NCBI RefSeq assembly: GCF_018263855.1
Contig: NZ_CP073318.1
Span: 3,596,001 to 3,660,000 of the forward strand
DNA: 64,000 nucleotides
Source: Kutzneria sp. CA-103260
GTDB lineage: Bacteria; Actinomycetota; Actinomycetes; Mycobacteriales; Pseudonocardiaceae
Direction: 5' to 3'
Shown here: positions 52,980 through 62,394 of the stretch, piece after piece
Layout of the letters: the number at the start of each line of letters is the position of its first letter
Position numbering within the stretch: the stretch's first letter is position 1
Position numbers and translations under genes: made by a program
Notes under the pieces: generated by a model
What the model was told of the DNA's origin: nothing
The model's database searches: none
What the model saw: only the letters and a program-made list of their open reading frames with translations

Positions 52980-53589
52980 CAACGTCATGGTCCGAACCCA
53001 ATACCAGTCTCCGGATCTCATCGACGCGATCGCGTATGACGGCGCCGATCCGGCCACTGATCCGCTCTGGCATCTATCCGGCGCCGCCAGCCGCGCGGAA
53101 TACGGGCGGTGGTGCCGGCACTGTTGTGGGATGGCTTGCCTCCAGATGGTGTTGGAGCACCGCGACGGGCAGGCACCTACGCTGTTCGCGCTGCTGCGCG
53201 GCTGCACTGCTGCCGGTGGTTATGTCGAGCAGCCGGACGGAGGGATCGCGGGGCTGCTCTACCGCCCGTTCGTCGACTACGTGCGAGCCACATACGGCAT
53301 TTTCGCGCAGGTATGCCCAGACCTCACAATGGACGGAATCCGCGACGAACTGAATCAGGGCCGGTTGGTCATGGCCTCGGTTCACAAGGAGATTCGTCGT
53401 CCGGACCGGGAGGCGCCTGGGCGCGGCGGACATCTTGTTCTGGTGACCGGCCATGATCGGGAGTTGATCCATTTCCGGAATCCGTCCGGGCACAGTGATG
53501 CGGCGCGATATGGCGTGCTGGCGGCACAGACCTTCGCGACTTTCTTCGCTGGACGTGGCGTGTCGATGTCGCTGCGCGCACAGCCTTGA
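52927..53589 (+). CDS. C39-like cysteine peptidase (papain fold)
   Basis: A 220-residue protein of the Peptidase_C39_2 type. The nucleophile Cys lies in CCGMACLQMVLEH (about 67), the catalytic His in GGHLVLVTGHD (about 169), and an Asn in HFRNPSGH completes the site. ATG 52927 follows GAGAGGAGGGGGA, by far the best ribosome-binding site, though ATG 52987 would shorten the overlap with the dehydratase. No signal peptide is present, so it is cytoplasmic. It could hydrolyse or transpeptidate a peptide intermediate. It is the last gene before the terminator. Confidence 0.75.
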   Translation: MSCRACTGHGQPSRTVHDNVMVRTQYQSPDLIDAIAYDGADPATDPLWHLSGAASRAEYGRWCRHCCGMACLQMVLEHRDGQAPTLFALLRGCTAAGGYVEQPDGGIAGLLYRPFVDYVRATYGIFAQVCPDLTMDGIRDELNQGRLVMASVHKEIRRPDREAPGRGGHLVLVTGHDRELIHFRNPSGHSDAARYGVLAAQTFATFFAGRGVSMSLRAQP

Positions 53590-53628
53590 TCTTTCGCGAA
53601 TACGGTTGGAGACGTGCGGGATCGTCAG

Positions 53629-53659
53629 CAGTGACGGCCGGCGACGCCGGCCGTCACTG
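53629..53659. terminator. Bidirectional terminator at the cluster end
   Basis: CAGTGACGGCCGGCG (53629-53643) and its exact complement CGCCGGCCGTCACTG (53645-53659) form a 15-base stem around one base. It lies between convergent genes, 40 bases after the C39-like gene and 35 bases before the stop of the LuxR gene, so it can end both transcripts. Confidence 0.85.
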
Positions 53660-53693
53660 CGCTCCGACCACCTTCGGGAACCTCGAAGACTGA

Positions 53694-54809
53694 CTACGGT
53701 TGTTCGATCATTTCGAATGAACCACCGAACTGCACCATGGAGGATATTTTCGTCGCTATCTCGGACCGCTGCTTCGCCTTGAACTTTTTCAGAATTCGAG
53801 AGGTGTGCGTCTTGGCGGTGAGCTCGGAGATGTGCAACCTTTCGGCGACCTGCTTGTTGGCGAAACCGTGCGCGATCAGATTGGCGACGACCCGCTCTCT
53901 CGGGGTGAGCAGATTCATCAGCCGCGCCGGCTCCGTGTTGGGACTGGCGAGCGCCTCCATCACTTCCACCTGGAGGTTCCGACAGGCCGACCGGAACCCG
54001 CTCAGCTCACCCCGGACGTGAGCCATGTCCGTTTCTATCCCGGCGATGGCGCGGTCGACGGACTGGATCGCACGCTCCAGATCGCCGCCGAATCTGTCGA
54101 TCAGCTCGATGATCAGCGTTGAATAGGTTGGCAGGTCGCTGGCGTCGAGCTCTCCGGTGGACGATTCTACGCGCTCATGAAACAGTATCAACGTCAGCGC
54201 GGCCGCGATGTAGCCGAGGGCGCTCACGGTTTCACTGTCATAGGTGTCCGGTTGGTACGAGTACATGCCGATGGACCCAAGCACCCTGCGGTGACCATCG
54301 TTATCGGCCAGCATGGGAGCGACGACCGCATCTCGGGCCGATTTATCGAAATTGCCAAATCGGTGCCCATTGGCCAACAACGCCCCTTGATCGTACTTGA
54401 ACCAGTACGGGCGTCCGTTTCGCTGCAGCCAGGCCGCAAGACCGTTTCTTCCGTAGACGTTGAAGTTGGGTGGAAAGTTGCGCCCGTCGTCAAAATTGTA
54501 CGGATAGAAAACGGCATTGTCAGCCCTTCTCAATCCGATGCAGAACGAGTCCACCCGCCAGACCTTGTTGAGCTCGACGCGAATACTGTTGTACAGCTCA
54601 AATCTGTTACGCTTGGCGAAATGTGACATCTTTCGATCGGTGTCGCGAATCACAGAGGCAACATCGGGCGAGAACAGTCGAAACTGCCTACCCATGGTGT
54701 CCTCGTGGCTTATTTCGTAATCGCCCACTGTTCGCCCCCAGAATACAGTCGCCAACAACCCCACCCTACACTCCTCAGCAGGTTTGGTAAAGTTATTTTG
54801 ACTATTCAT
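53694..54809 (-). CDS. GAF-LuxR transcriptional regulator of the phosphonate cluster
   Basis: A regulator of up to 371 residues. The N-terminal two thirds look like a GAF sensor domain (about 80-235, with FCIGLRRADNAVFYPYNFDD and AVVAPMLADNDGHRRVLGSI), then a helical linker, then a C-terminal LuxR-type helix-turn-helix (LTPRERVVANLIAHGFANKQ through HISELTAKTHTSRILKKF). ATG 54809 has no clear ribosome-binding site; ATG 54695 follows GAGG and is a good alternative. Base composition is AT-rich at its 5' end. Position and orientation suggest it activates the neighbouring biosynthetic operons. Confidence 0.83.
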   Translation of the reverse strand: MNSQNNFTKPAEECRVGLLATVFWGRTVGDYEISHEDTMGRQFRLFSPDVASVIRDTDRKMSHFAKRNRFELYNSIRVELNKVWRVDSFCIGLRRADNAVFYPYNFDDGRNFPPNFNVYGRNGLAAWLQRNGRPYWFKYDQGALLANGHRFGNFDKSARDAVVAPMLADNDGHRRVLGSIGMYSYQPDTYDSETVSALGYIAAALTLILFHERVESSTGELDASDLPTYSTLIIELIDRFGGDLERAIQSVDRAIAGIETDMAHVRGELSGFRSACRNLQVEVMEALASPNTEPARLMNLLTPRERVVANLIAHGFANKQVAERLHISELTAKTHTSRILKKFKAKQRSEIATKISSMVQFGGSFEMIEQP

Positions 54810-54816
54810 GGCTGTA

Positions 54817-55050
54817 TTTCGGATGGCCGAAGATCATGGCTTCCTTCTGGCGGCCTGGGATCGCGTGTGGAACAACCGGGGCGCGTGCGCGGCCGGGGTG
54901 GACGGTGACACCGCCCACCACATCGAGGCTATGCGCGGGGTAGCGGGGTTCCTCGCGGACCTGCGGGCCCGAGGTTTCCAGCCCCTGCCGTCGCTGAGGC
55001 GGATTTCCTCCCGCGCAGCTACAGGCCCCCCGAACCGCCGGTCCTATGAC
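54817..55050 (+). pseudogene. Group II intron reverse transcriptase/maturase remnant
   Basis: The frame reads LLAAWDRVWNNRGACAAGVD, then IEAMRGVAGFLADLRA and RGFQPLP. This is the N-terminal RT-0/RT-1 region of group II intron proteins (typically AWxRVxxNxGAxxxGVDGxT). The following sequence shifts frame and no RT catalytic YADD block remains, so it is a short 5' remnant. Its presence at the edge of the phosphonate cluster marks a site of past rearrangement. Confidence 0.7.
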
Positions 55051-55194
55051 ACGGTGGCCGAGATGCACTACCTCACGCCCCGCCCGCATTGGGAATCTAG
55101 AATTGCGAATACAAGCGATTGCATGGCGACATGATGCCGGGGACGCCTTATTGCCCAGCTTCGACCTTGTTAGACCGAAACAATGAGGGCAGAG

Positions 55195-55574
55195 CTAGTT
55201 CTGCATGGTTCTACACAACATCACAACTCCGTGCAACATAGTCCGACAGCTGTGGCCGTAGACCGTGGCCGGGCCGTGCAGGAGAAGACGAACACCACGT
55301 CGCCGCGCCGGCGGGCCACCATGCCGGGCACGAGTGCGCGGACCAACCGGCGCGCGCCCAACAGGTTCACGTCGATCTCGCAGCCGAACTCGTCGGTGTC
55401 GATCTCGTGGACCGCGCCAACCGCGAGGACGCCGGCGTTGCTCACGAGGACTTGGACGTCCGTCCAGCAATGGTCGATCCCGGCCGAGATCACGCGCCGC
55501 TCGCCACGAGCCGGCCGAGCGCCGTGGACCGACGACTCCACAATGGACAGTCGACCGCCGCGCCACGGTGACAC
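55195..55574 (-). pseudogene. Short-chain dehydrogenase fragment
   Basis: The minus strand encodes VQVLVSNAGVLAVGAVHEID, then EFGCEIDVNLLGARRLVRAL and RRRGDVVFVFS. This is the NNAG region and following helix of SDR enzymes. The N-terminal cofactor motif and the YxxxK site are absent and the frame ends in non-homologous sequence, so it is a truncated relic. Confidence 0.65.
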
Positions 55575-55790
55575 GACACGCGGCCGGGCCGATCGAAGAA
55601 GTGGTCGAGTGCGAACCCGTTGGTGTCAATCACCCACGCGAGCATGATCGCCGGAGTGCCGCAGCTCCCTGCGCCCATTTCCTGCCCCTGGAAACAGTCA
55701 GCCGCCGAGACGGCACAGGCCAGTCAGACCGCTCTCGTCAGCGGGCCGTGCGGCTTCAACCGGTTCTGGAAAGTGGGCAGGGCATTGCGT

Positions 55791-55821
55791 CGGGGTGCCG
55801 GCATGGGCTGCCGGCACCCCG
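55791..55821 (-). terminator. Hairpin terminator after the CHAP gene
   Basis: CGGGGTGCCGGCA (55791-55803), a 5-base loop TGGGC and the exact complement TGCCGGCACCCCG (55809-55821) form a perfect 13-base stem 18 bases beyond the leftward CHAP gene. Confidence 0.8.
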
Positions 55822-55839
55822 AGGGTGGTCACTGGCCGG

Positions 55840-56658
55840 TCAGAAGTGGAGCATCCACTGGAAGTCGGCCTGGGCGCTGCTCACGTGGACGTGCGAGCGG
55901 GTGCCGTAGGCGAGGGGGTTGTTCCAGTTGTATTCCTCGACGTCGAACGAGCCGTCGGAGTAGACCGCGTTGACATAGGCGACGTGGCCGACCTTGTGCA
56001 CGTCGTTGACGGCGATGGCGCCGACCTGCGGGGTGGTGTCGACCTTGACGCCGACGCGGCGGGCGGCGTCGTCCCAGGTCCCGGCGTTGCCCCAGGTCGT
56101 TCCGCCGTAGGAGTTGCTGAAGTTGGGGACGCCGAGCCTGCTGGCGATCCGGTAGGCCGCGAAGGCGGTGCAGTTGTTCTGGGCGAAGCCCCGGGCATTG
56201 CCGTCGTAGTCGTTGCGCGGGGTTTGCGCGCCGCCGCCCCCGGTGAGGAACTGGTGGCTGGCGTTGTTGTTCTTCAGCGTGGCGTTGAGGTTGCCCTTCG
56301 CGCCGGGCGCGAAGTCCTGGCTCGCCCCGCCGAAGCCGCTGTTGAAGTAGACCCGCACCGTGTACGAGGTGCGGTTCCACACCGATGCCGCGTTGTTCTT
56401 CACGCACACGCCCTGGCCGGCGCCGGCGCTCTTGAAGTCGTAGCAGGTCGGCTGGGTTGCGCCGAGGTCGCTGATCGAGCCGGTGAAGTCGGAGAGCGAG
56501 CCGGCCTCGTTGCTGTTGTAGTAGTAGCAGAACTCGCCGCTGTCGCAGGTCCCGTCCCGGCCGGCGGCGAACGCGGGCGAGGCGGTGGCGGCCAGGAGCG
56601 GGGCGACCAGGGCTAGTGCGGCCCCGGCTACGGCGAGCATCATGCGTGCGTTTCTCAC
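55840..56658 (-). CDS. Secreted CHAP-domain peptidoglycan hydrolase with I36-like module
   Basis: A 272-residue exported protein. A signal peptide (MLAVAGAALALVAPLLAA) is followed by a small Cys-rich module (CDSGEFCYYYNSNEAGSLSD) like the peptidase inhibitor family I36/beta-gamma-crystallin-type domain. The C-terminal half is a CHAP amidase with the Cys in AQNNCTAFAAYRIA and the His in VGHVAYVNAVY. GTG 56658 was chosen because AAAGGGG lies close upstream; ATG 56643 is an alternative. CHAP enzymes cut the peptide stem of peptidoglycan. A strong hairpin follows. Confidence 0.85.
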   Translation of the reverse strand: MRNARMMLAVAGAALALVAPLLAATASPAFAAGRDGTCDSGEFCYYYNSNEAGSLSDFTGSISDLGATQPTCYDFKSAGAGQGVCVKNNAASVWNRTSYTVRVYFNSGFGGASQDFAPGAKGNLNATLKNNNASHQFLTGGGGAQTPRNDYDGNARGFAQNNCTAFAAYRIASRLGVPNFSNSYGGTTWGNAGTWDDAARRVGVKVDTTPQVGAIAVNDVHKVGHVAYVNAVYSDGSFDVEEYNWNNPLAYGTRSHVHVSSAQADFQWMLHF

Positions 56659-56701
56659 GGTTCCCCTTTGTGCGGTGTCAGTGATCGGAGCCGGCTTGTG
56701 G

Positions 56702-57577
56702 TCAGTGCGCGCGCTGGTAGTCCTCCCACGTCTGGATCGGGATCCGGGGCCCGTCGTCGGGGCCGTGGTTGGCGAGGCCGTTGAAGCCCAGGTAGTAGTC
56801 ACCGGTCTGGTTCTGGGCCTGGGTGGACAGGTCGGTGTCGCTGATCGCCGCGGCGTGGATGTGCCATGGCCAGTCGCCCTGGGTCGGGTTGCGGATCCAG
56901 GCCGCGAATCCGACCTGGCGCAGTGCACGGGCGACGGCGGTGCGGGTGTCGGCGGACAGGCCGTCGATGTTGATGTCCACGACGCCGCCGCCGTCGTGGG
57001 TGCCGGCGGACGTCGGGTCGCCGCCAGGGTTGTAGGAGCCCTGCGACAGCACGAGACGAAAGCCCAGCAGGCGTTCGGTCTCGGTGAGCATCGCCTGGGT
57101 GCGGGAGTCGATGACGTACCCGTCGCGCTGAACCCGCGCGCCCGGTCCGATCACGCGGGTGACGGTGAACCGGCCCTGCCCGAGCGTGGTCAACGAACCC
57201 GCGCCGGGCAGCCCGTTCGCGGCGAGTCCGGTGTACCCGAGCGAACGCTGGTAGGCCGCGTACGCCGCGATGGTCGTGGTTCCGAAATAGCCGTCGACCC
57301 AGCGGGCGTCGAGCAGATTGCAGGCCTGGAGTGCCCGCTCAACGGCCAGAACGGAGTCCTTGGCACCCGGGGTCAGCGTGTTGTCGGCACGCCGGGGATC
57401 GATCTGAGCGGCCAGGACGACGGCTTCCATGTCAACGACGGGCAGCGCGGCGGCGGCCGGCATCGGTCGTGGGGTCACGGCTGAGGCCTGCATCGCGCTC
57501 AACGCCAGGCAGCCCAGGACGGCAAAGGTCGCAAGCATCCCCGTAACGGCGCCCCGGGTCCTCACCATTGTCTTCAT
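56702..57577 (-). CDS. Secreted PG-binding/M15-like D,D-carboxypeptidase-type protein
   Basis: A 291-residue exported protein. After a signal peptide (cleavage near ASA) comes a peptidoglycan-binding-like helical module (LERALQACN-type segment with DARWVDGYFGTTTIAAYAAYQ) and an M15/VanY-like zinc site: GTHDGGGVVDINI supplies His and Asp, and PWHIHAAA the second His. ATG 57577 follows GGAAAG at eight bases; the 24 residues before it in the longer frame are not signal-like. It is 44 bases upstream of the CHAP gene, so the two wall-active proteins probably act together. Confidence 0.78.
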   Translation of the reverse strand: MKTMVRTRGAVTGMLATFAVLGCLALSAMQASAVTPRPMPAAAALPVVDMEAVVLAAQIDPRRADNTLTPGAKDSVLAVERALQACNLLDARWVDGYFGTTTIAAYAAYQRSLGYTGLAANGLPGAGSLTTLGQGRFTVTRVIGPGARVQRDGYVIDSRTQAMLTETERLLGFRLVLSQGSYNPGGDPTSAGTHDGGGVVDINIDGLSADTRTAVARALRQVGFAAWIRNPTQGDWPWHIHAAAISDTDLSTQAQNQTGDYYLGFNGLANHGPDDGPRIPIQTWEDYQRAH

Positions 57578-57749
57578 GCGGTGTTTCTTTCCGTTCGGTC
57601 GAGGATCGGCCCCGGCCTCGGTCCGGCGCCGACTGCCGTTGCAGCACATCCTCTCCGTCCCGGGCCGGAACCTCTATGACGAAAGCTTGACGTTCGCCTG
57701 TCGTTCGGACCGGAACCGGTAGCCACATCACGTGGCCGACCAGCCAGCC

Positions 57750-58139
<390 letters not shown>

Positions 58140-58334
58140 TCACGAGGTGCTGTTCTCGCTGCTTTACCTGATCTCGCCGACTGCCGCGTCTGGCGTCGAA
58201 CCGACCTTGCCGGGGTGACAAGCGAATACGACTCGGCCCGCCACGGATCGGCAGGTCAGAGCCGGAATCGAGGAACCGAGCCCGACAGGAGTCCGGTGAG
58301 ACTGCGGAGAACAGCCACCAGGGTCCGCAACGCG

Positions 58335-61076
58335 CTAGGACTCGATGCCCGGCGGCGCCGACAGCCGGTCCGGCAAGTCCACCCGACTGTTCACGTTGAG
58401 CTTGCGGTAGATCCGAGTCAGGTGCTGTTCGACAGTGCTCGGCGTGATACTCAGCCGGTTGCTGATCTCCCGGTTGGTGTGCCCACGCGCGGCCAACCGC
58501 GCCACCCTCAGCTCGGCGTCGCTGAGTATCGGCGTGTCCGCGGCGGGCTCCTTGTCGCTGACCCGGACCACCTGGGCGGACTTCGTCCCGCTGTGCTGCC
58601 CGTTGGCTTCGTGGTCGGCCGAGCGCGCCACGGTCCGGGCCCGCGAGAAGTCGCCGAGCTCGTCGTAGGCCTTGCTCAGCTCCGCCATCGCCCGGGCACG
58701 CTCGATCCGGTCCCCGTATTCCTGCAACGCGTCGATCGCCTCGTTGAGCAGACCGGGACGCTCGCGCGGGTCGCTGCACGCCGCGAGCACCCGCAGCGAC
58801 CGTGCCCGGCTCAGACCGCCCTTGGCCAGCTCCAACTGCTCGCGGACCAGGTCGTGGGCCAGCTTCTCGTTGCCCAGCACCAGGTGGGCTTCGGCCAGGT
58901 CGCTGCGCCACGGCACCAGCTCGGGGATGTCGATGCGCAACCTCTGGGCCAGGGCGCCGCAATGCGCGAAGTCGGCGACCGCTGCCAACACCTGGTCCGT
59001 CGCCAGGTAGTGGTGTCCGCGCGCCCGCACGTACCACAAACCCAGCATCGTCTCGCTCATCGCCACCGGCACGGGCTCGCCGAGCACGTCGGCCGCCTCG
59101 TCGTGCCGGCCCAGCGCGGTGGCGGCCAGCACCAGCACCGACAGCGGCACCGCGACGACCACGCCCCAGTTCGGCCCGGGCAACACCGTGAGGGCCCGCC
59201 GGGCCAGCGCCATGGCGTTCTCCAGCTCACCCTGGCGGAACGCGATCTCCGCCCGTGCAGCGGTCAGCAGCGCCTGACCGGTGACGGCGCCGCGGTGGGT
59301 CGCTTCCTCGATGAGGCCGTCGCACCAGTAGGCCGCGAGATCCGGGCGGCCGGCGTACATCAACACGAACACGGCCGAGGTCATCATCTCCGGGATGTTC
59401 TCGCCGAGCCGGTAGCTGCGCAGTATGTAGCTGGCGTTGCGGATGACCTGGTCGTTGTGGTCCGCGCGGAACACCGAGCGCAACGACAGCGCGGCCCGGA
59501 TCCACGGGCTGGGGCTGTCGGCGCACAGTCGCTCGGCCTGGGCGACGCACCCGCACTCGTCGCTGAGGCCGTACACCCACTGGTGCCCGACCAGGAACAT
59601 CGCGGCGCTGACCGGGTCGTCGGTCGCGCTGTCCACGGCCATCACCCGCGCGATGCCGGCGTGGTGATCATCCGCATTGCCGTGCCACAGCACATATCGG
59701 ATGACCATGGACATGTCCATCGCGGACAACCTGTTCTCCCGCAACGCCTCCAGCAGCGGGGACAGCCGCAGGCCGGCGAGCGTGGGGTTGACCCACCACA
59801 GGGCTCGGACCAGCGCGAGCAGGATCTCGACGCGTTCGCGTTCGTCCCCGCACGACGACGCGGCCAGCTCCAGCGCCTCGACGACGAACTCGACGTTGTC
59901 GGCGGTGAGAGCCTGGTTCGCGCTCTCCCGGAGCACGCCGACCGCCCACGCGCCGGGCGCCGCCCCGGCGGCGATCAACTGGCTGGTCACCTCGGCCGCG
60001 GGCGCGCCGTGTCGGTAGAGGATCTCGGCCGCGCGCGCGTGCATCGGAATCCGTTGCGCGGGGGCGATGGCGTCGAGCACCGCGGCGGTGCCCTGCACGT
60101 GCCGGAACCGGGAGTCGACCAGCAGACCGGCGTTGGTCAACACCTCCAGCTCGGAGGCCACCGCGGTCGGCGGCAGACCGGCCAGCGCCGCGACGAGATC
60201 CACGGTCGCGTGCCCGTCGAGCATCGCCACCGCCCTGGCCACCACCAGCAGCCGCGGTTCCCAGCGGTGCAGGCAGGCCAGCACCGCCTGCCGGTAGGCG
60301 CGGCCCACCACCGGCTGCTCCCCCGCCCCGAGCTCCGGGTTGTCCTTGACCAGGGCGCCGACCAGCAGCGGGTTGCCGCCCGTCAACGAGTGGTAGGCAC
60401 GGGCGGTCGCCGCGGTCACGGGCGGGCCGCCGGCGGCGGTCACCAGGTCGGCGATGGCTTCCGGCGGCAGCAGACCCAGGTTGAGATGCCGGTGCGGCAA
60501 CCGCATGACCTCGGCACGGAACATCGGGTGCGTCGGCGACGGGCGCGCCCATTCGGTCATCACCAACAGGATCCGCGCCCGCTTGACCCTTCGGCGCAGG
60601 TACAGCAGGACCTGGAGCGACGGTTCGTCAGCGACGTGCACGTCGTCGATCGCGATCACCAGCGGACCGCGGTTGGCCAACTCCAGCAGCAGGTCGCACA
60701 GCGCACGGACGGTACGCGGGTCCGACTGCTGCGAAGTCGACGGATCGTCGTCAGGCGAGCTCGCGTCCGACGGTTCGCCCGACAGCAGCGGCCGAGCCTT
60801 CTCCATGATCTCGGCCGGCGCCGCGGGCGTGCGGAACAACTGGTCGATCACACCCATGCGCAGCCCGCGCTCCGCCCGCGAGCCGGTGGCCAGCAGCAGC
60901 TGCGCCCCGCCGGCGACCGCGTCGTCGCAGAACCGCCGCAGCAGCGCGGTCTTGCCGCCGGCGAGCGGTCCGGTGACCAGCAGCACCCGCCCCTTGCCCT
61001 GCCTCGTGTCGGCGAGGGCGGCGCGGAAGGCGGCCAACTCCTCGGCACGATGCACGAACGACATCCACGACACCAT
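58335..61076 (-). CDS. LAL-type (large ATP-binding LuxR) transcriptional regulator
   Basis: A 913-residue cytoplasmic regulator. An N-terminal AAA-type NTPase has Walker A TGPLAGGKTALLRRF (about 35-49) and Walker B VIAIDDVH. A long helical TPR-like middle section follows. The C-terminal LuxR helix-turn-helix is LSDAELRVARLAARGHTNREI with STVEQHLTRIYRKLNV. LAL regulators usually control secondary-metabolite or sugar operons. It lies in the same direction as the PqqD-like, ABC ATPase and DHA2 genes upstream. ATG 61076 is used; ATG 61064 is a close alternative. Confidence 0.92.
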   Translation of the reverse strand: MVSWMSFVHRAEELAAFRAALADTRQGKGRVLLVTGPLAGGKTALLRRFCDDAVAGGAQLLLATGSRAERGLRMGVIDQLFRTPAAPAEIMEKARPLLSGEPSDASSPDDDPSTSQQSDPRTVRALCDLLLELANRGPLVIAIDDVHVADEPSLQVLLYLRRRVKRARILLVMTEWARPSPTHPMFRAEVMRLPHRHLNLGLLPPEAIADLVTAAGGPPVTAATARAYHSLTGGNPLLVGALVKDNPELGAGEQPVVGRAYRQAVLACLHRWEPRLLVVARAVAMLDGHATVDLVAALAGLPPTAVASELEVLTNAGLLVDSRFRHVQGTAAVLDAIAPAQRIPMHARAAEILYRHGAPAAEVTSQLIAAGAAPGAWAVGVLRESANQALTADNVEFVVEALELAASSCGDERERVEILLALVRALWWVNPTLAGLRLSPLLEALRENRLSAMDMSMVIRYVLWHGNADDHHAGIARVMAVDSATDDPVSAAMFLVGHQWVYGLSDECGCVAQAERLCADSPSPWIRAALSLRSVFRADHNDQVIRNASYILRSYRLGENIPEMMTSAVFVLMYAGRPDLAAYWCDGLIEEATHRGAVTGQALLTAARAEIAFRQGELENAMALARRALTVLPGPNWGVVVAVPLSVLVLAATALGRHDEAADVLGEPVPVAMSETMLGLWYVRARGHHYLATDQVLAAVADFAHCGALAQRLRIDIPELVPWRSDLAEAHLVLGNEKLAHDLVREQLELAKGGLSRARSLRVLAACSDPRERPGLLNEAIDALQEYGDRIERARAMAELSKAYDELGDFSRARTVARSADHEANGQHSGTKSAQVVRVSDKEPAADTPILSDAELRVARLAARGHTNREISNRLSITPSTVEQHLTRIYRKLNVNSRVDLPDRLSAPPGIES

Positions 61077-61326
61077 CCCCAGCCGGCCTCATGTCCACCG
61101 AATGGCGACCACGGACCAGAACCTCGTTGCACCGGTCACCGGCCGACCGCGCCCGCCTCGCTGGGCCGCGCTCTCCGGCGGATCCGGCATCCCCCAAACT
61201 CCAGCGCCACGCTCACACGTAACAGCTGTTAATGCTCATGCAAGAACACGTCATGGTCAATCCCTTGGACCTGCTGTTGCCCGGCAGGGCCGAAATTTGC
61301 CGTAGCTCGTACCGCGGCCGGGCGGA

Positions 61327-61572
61327 TCACGCCCGGAAGTCGACCAGGCGTGCGTCAAGGAGAGTGGTGAGGCACGCGTCCAGGCTGCGGCGGACCGACC
61401 TGCTGTCCTCCCGCCACGCCTCGGCCAGCGTCCCCACGGCCGAGTCGAGGCACCAGTTGTGCTGACGCAGCACGATCCACATCGCGGTCATCAGCGGTCC
61501 GCATCGGTACCTCGATCCCGTCGCGGTGGCAATCAGCTCCAGATCGCCCGACCGCGTGACCGTGACCTGCAC
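61327..61572 (-). CDS. Small PqqD-like protein
   Basis: A protein of about 81 residues with the PqqD pattern: two short beta strands (VQVTVTRSGDLELIATATGS), then helices from LMTAMWIVLRQ to VRRSLDACLTTLLDARLV. PqqD-like proteins are peptide chaperones (RREs) in RiPP pathways. GTG 61572 is the best start I see, 14 bases after the ABC ATPase stop. No RiPP precursor gene was found nearby. The call rests on overall pattern only. Confidence 0.5.
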   Translation of the reverse strand: MQVTVTRSGDLELIATATGSRYRCGPLMTAMWIVLRQHNWCLDSAVGTLAEAWREDSRSVRRSLDACLTTLLDARLVDFRA

Positions 61573-61585
61573 GTCCGTTCGGCAC

Positions 61586-62257
61586 CTAACGTGCGCCCAG
61601 CAGCAACACGTCATCGCACACTCCATCGGGGTGGTCGCCAGAGAGCACAACGGTTCCGCCGGTCGCGGTGAACTCGTCCAACACGGCGGCGATCGTCCGG
61701 GCGGAGCCCGCGTCCACGTCGCGGAACGGTTCGTCGAGCACCAGCAGCCGCGGACTTCTCAACAGCGCCCGCGCCAGGTGGAGCCGGCTGCGCATGCCGG
61801 GCGTGTAACTCTCCACCAGTTCTCCGCCGGCGTGGGCGAGTCCGGTCGATCCGAGCAACTCCCCCGTCTTGTCCACCACCTGCTCCGCGCCCATGCCCTG
61901 CAGCAGGCCGGCGCCCACCAGCATCGCCCATCCGGTCAGGGCCGGCGACGGCGGCGCGGCCCCGTCCAACGGGGTGCTGGCCATCAGCGCGCTCGCGCGG
62001 CGCCGTTCCCGCCACACGTCGACGCCGAGGACCTCGACGGTGCCCTCGTCCGGCGGCAGCACACCGGCCAGCATCGCCAGCACCGTCGTCTTGCCGCGGC
62101 CGACCACCCCGACGACGCTGCCCCGCCGCGCCGACAGGCCGAACCCCGACACGACGACGTCATCGCCGAACTGCTTGCACAGCCCCGTGATCTCCACCGC
62201 CGAGGCCGGCCGGGATGGGCGAGGCGCCGGGACAACCGTTGACACCGACGAAAGCAT
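61586..62257 (-). CDS. ABC transporter ATPase
   Basis: A 223-residue ATPase with Walker A GVVGRGKTTVL, Walker B LLVLDEPFRDVD and the switch His in LSGDHPDGV. The signature is the degenerate SYTPGMRSRLHLA rather than LSGGQ, as in antibiotic-export ATPases. ATG 62257 follows GGAGG; the frame upstream is shadow. No permease gene is adjacent, so it may work with a permease elsewhere or be part of a reduced cluster. Confidence 0.82.
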   Translation of the reverse strand: MLSSVSTVVPAPRPSRPASAVEITGLCKQFGDDVVVSGFGLSARRGSVVGVVGRGKTTVLAMLAGVLPPDEGTVEVLGVDVWRERRRASALMASTPLDGAAPPSPALTGWAMLVGAGLLQGMGAEQVVDKTGELLGSTGLAHAGGELVESYTPGMRSRLHLARALLRSPRLLVLDEPFRDVDAGSARTIAAVLDEFTATGGTVVLSGDHPDGVCDDVLLLGAR

Positions 62258-62347
62258 CCAAACCTCCATGCGTTCCAACCAGATTGTCGTGACCGACACT
62301 AGGTGCCGGCGCACCACACGCACATCGGGAGGATACCCCTGGTAATC

Positions 62348-62364
62348 CCTCAGCTACCCTGAGG
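62348..62364. promoter_or_regulatory. Perfect inverted repeat between DHA2 and ABC genes
   Basis: CCTCAG, loop CTACC, CTGAGG is a perfect 6-base stem 91-107 bases upstream of the ABC ATPase start. It could be a regulator site or a weak terminator of the DHA2 transcript. Confidence 0.4.
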
Positions 62365-62394
62365 ACATAAGTCTACCGTCGATCGGCTCGCCGA

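Noticed and set aside
54817..55134. An intact 106-residue gene
   Set aside because: Only the first ~45 residues resemble a group II intron protein; the rest is frameshifted sequence.
58215..61232. A 1005-codon open frame on the plus strand
   Set aside because: It is the antisense shadow of the LAL regulator gene; it is rich in Arg, Gln and His with no domain, as expected of GC-rich opposite frames.
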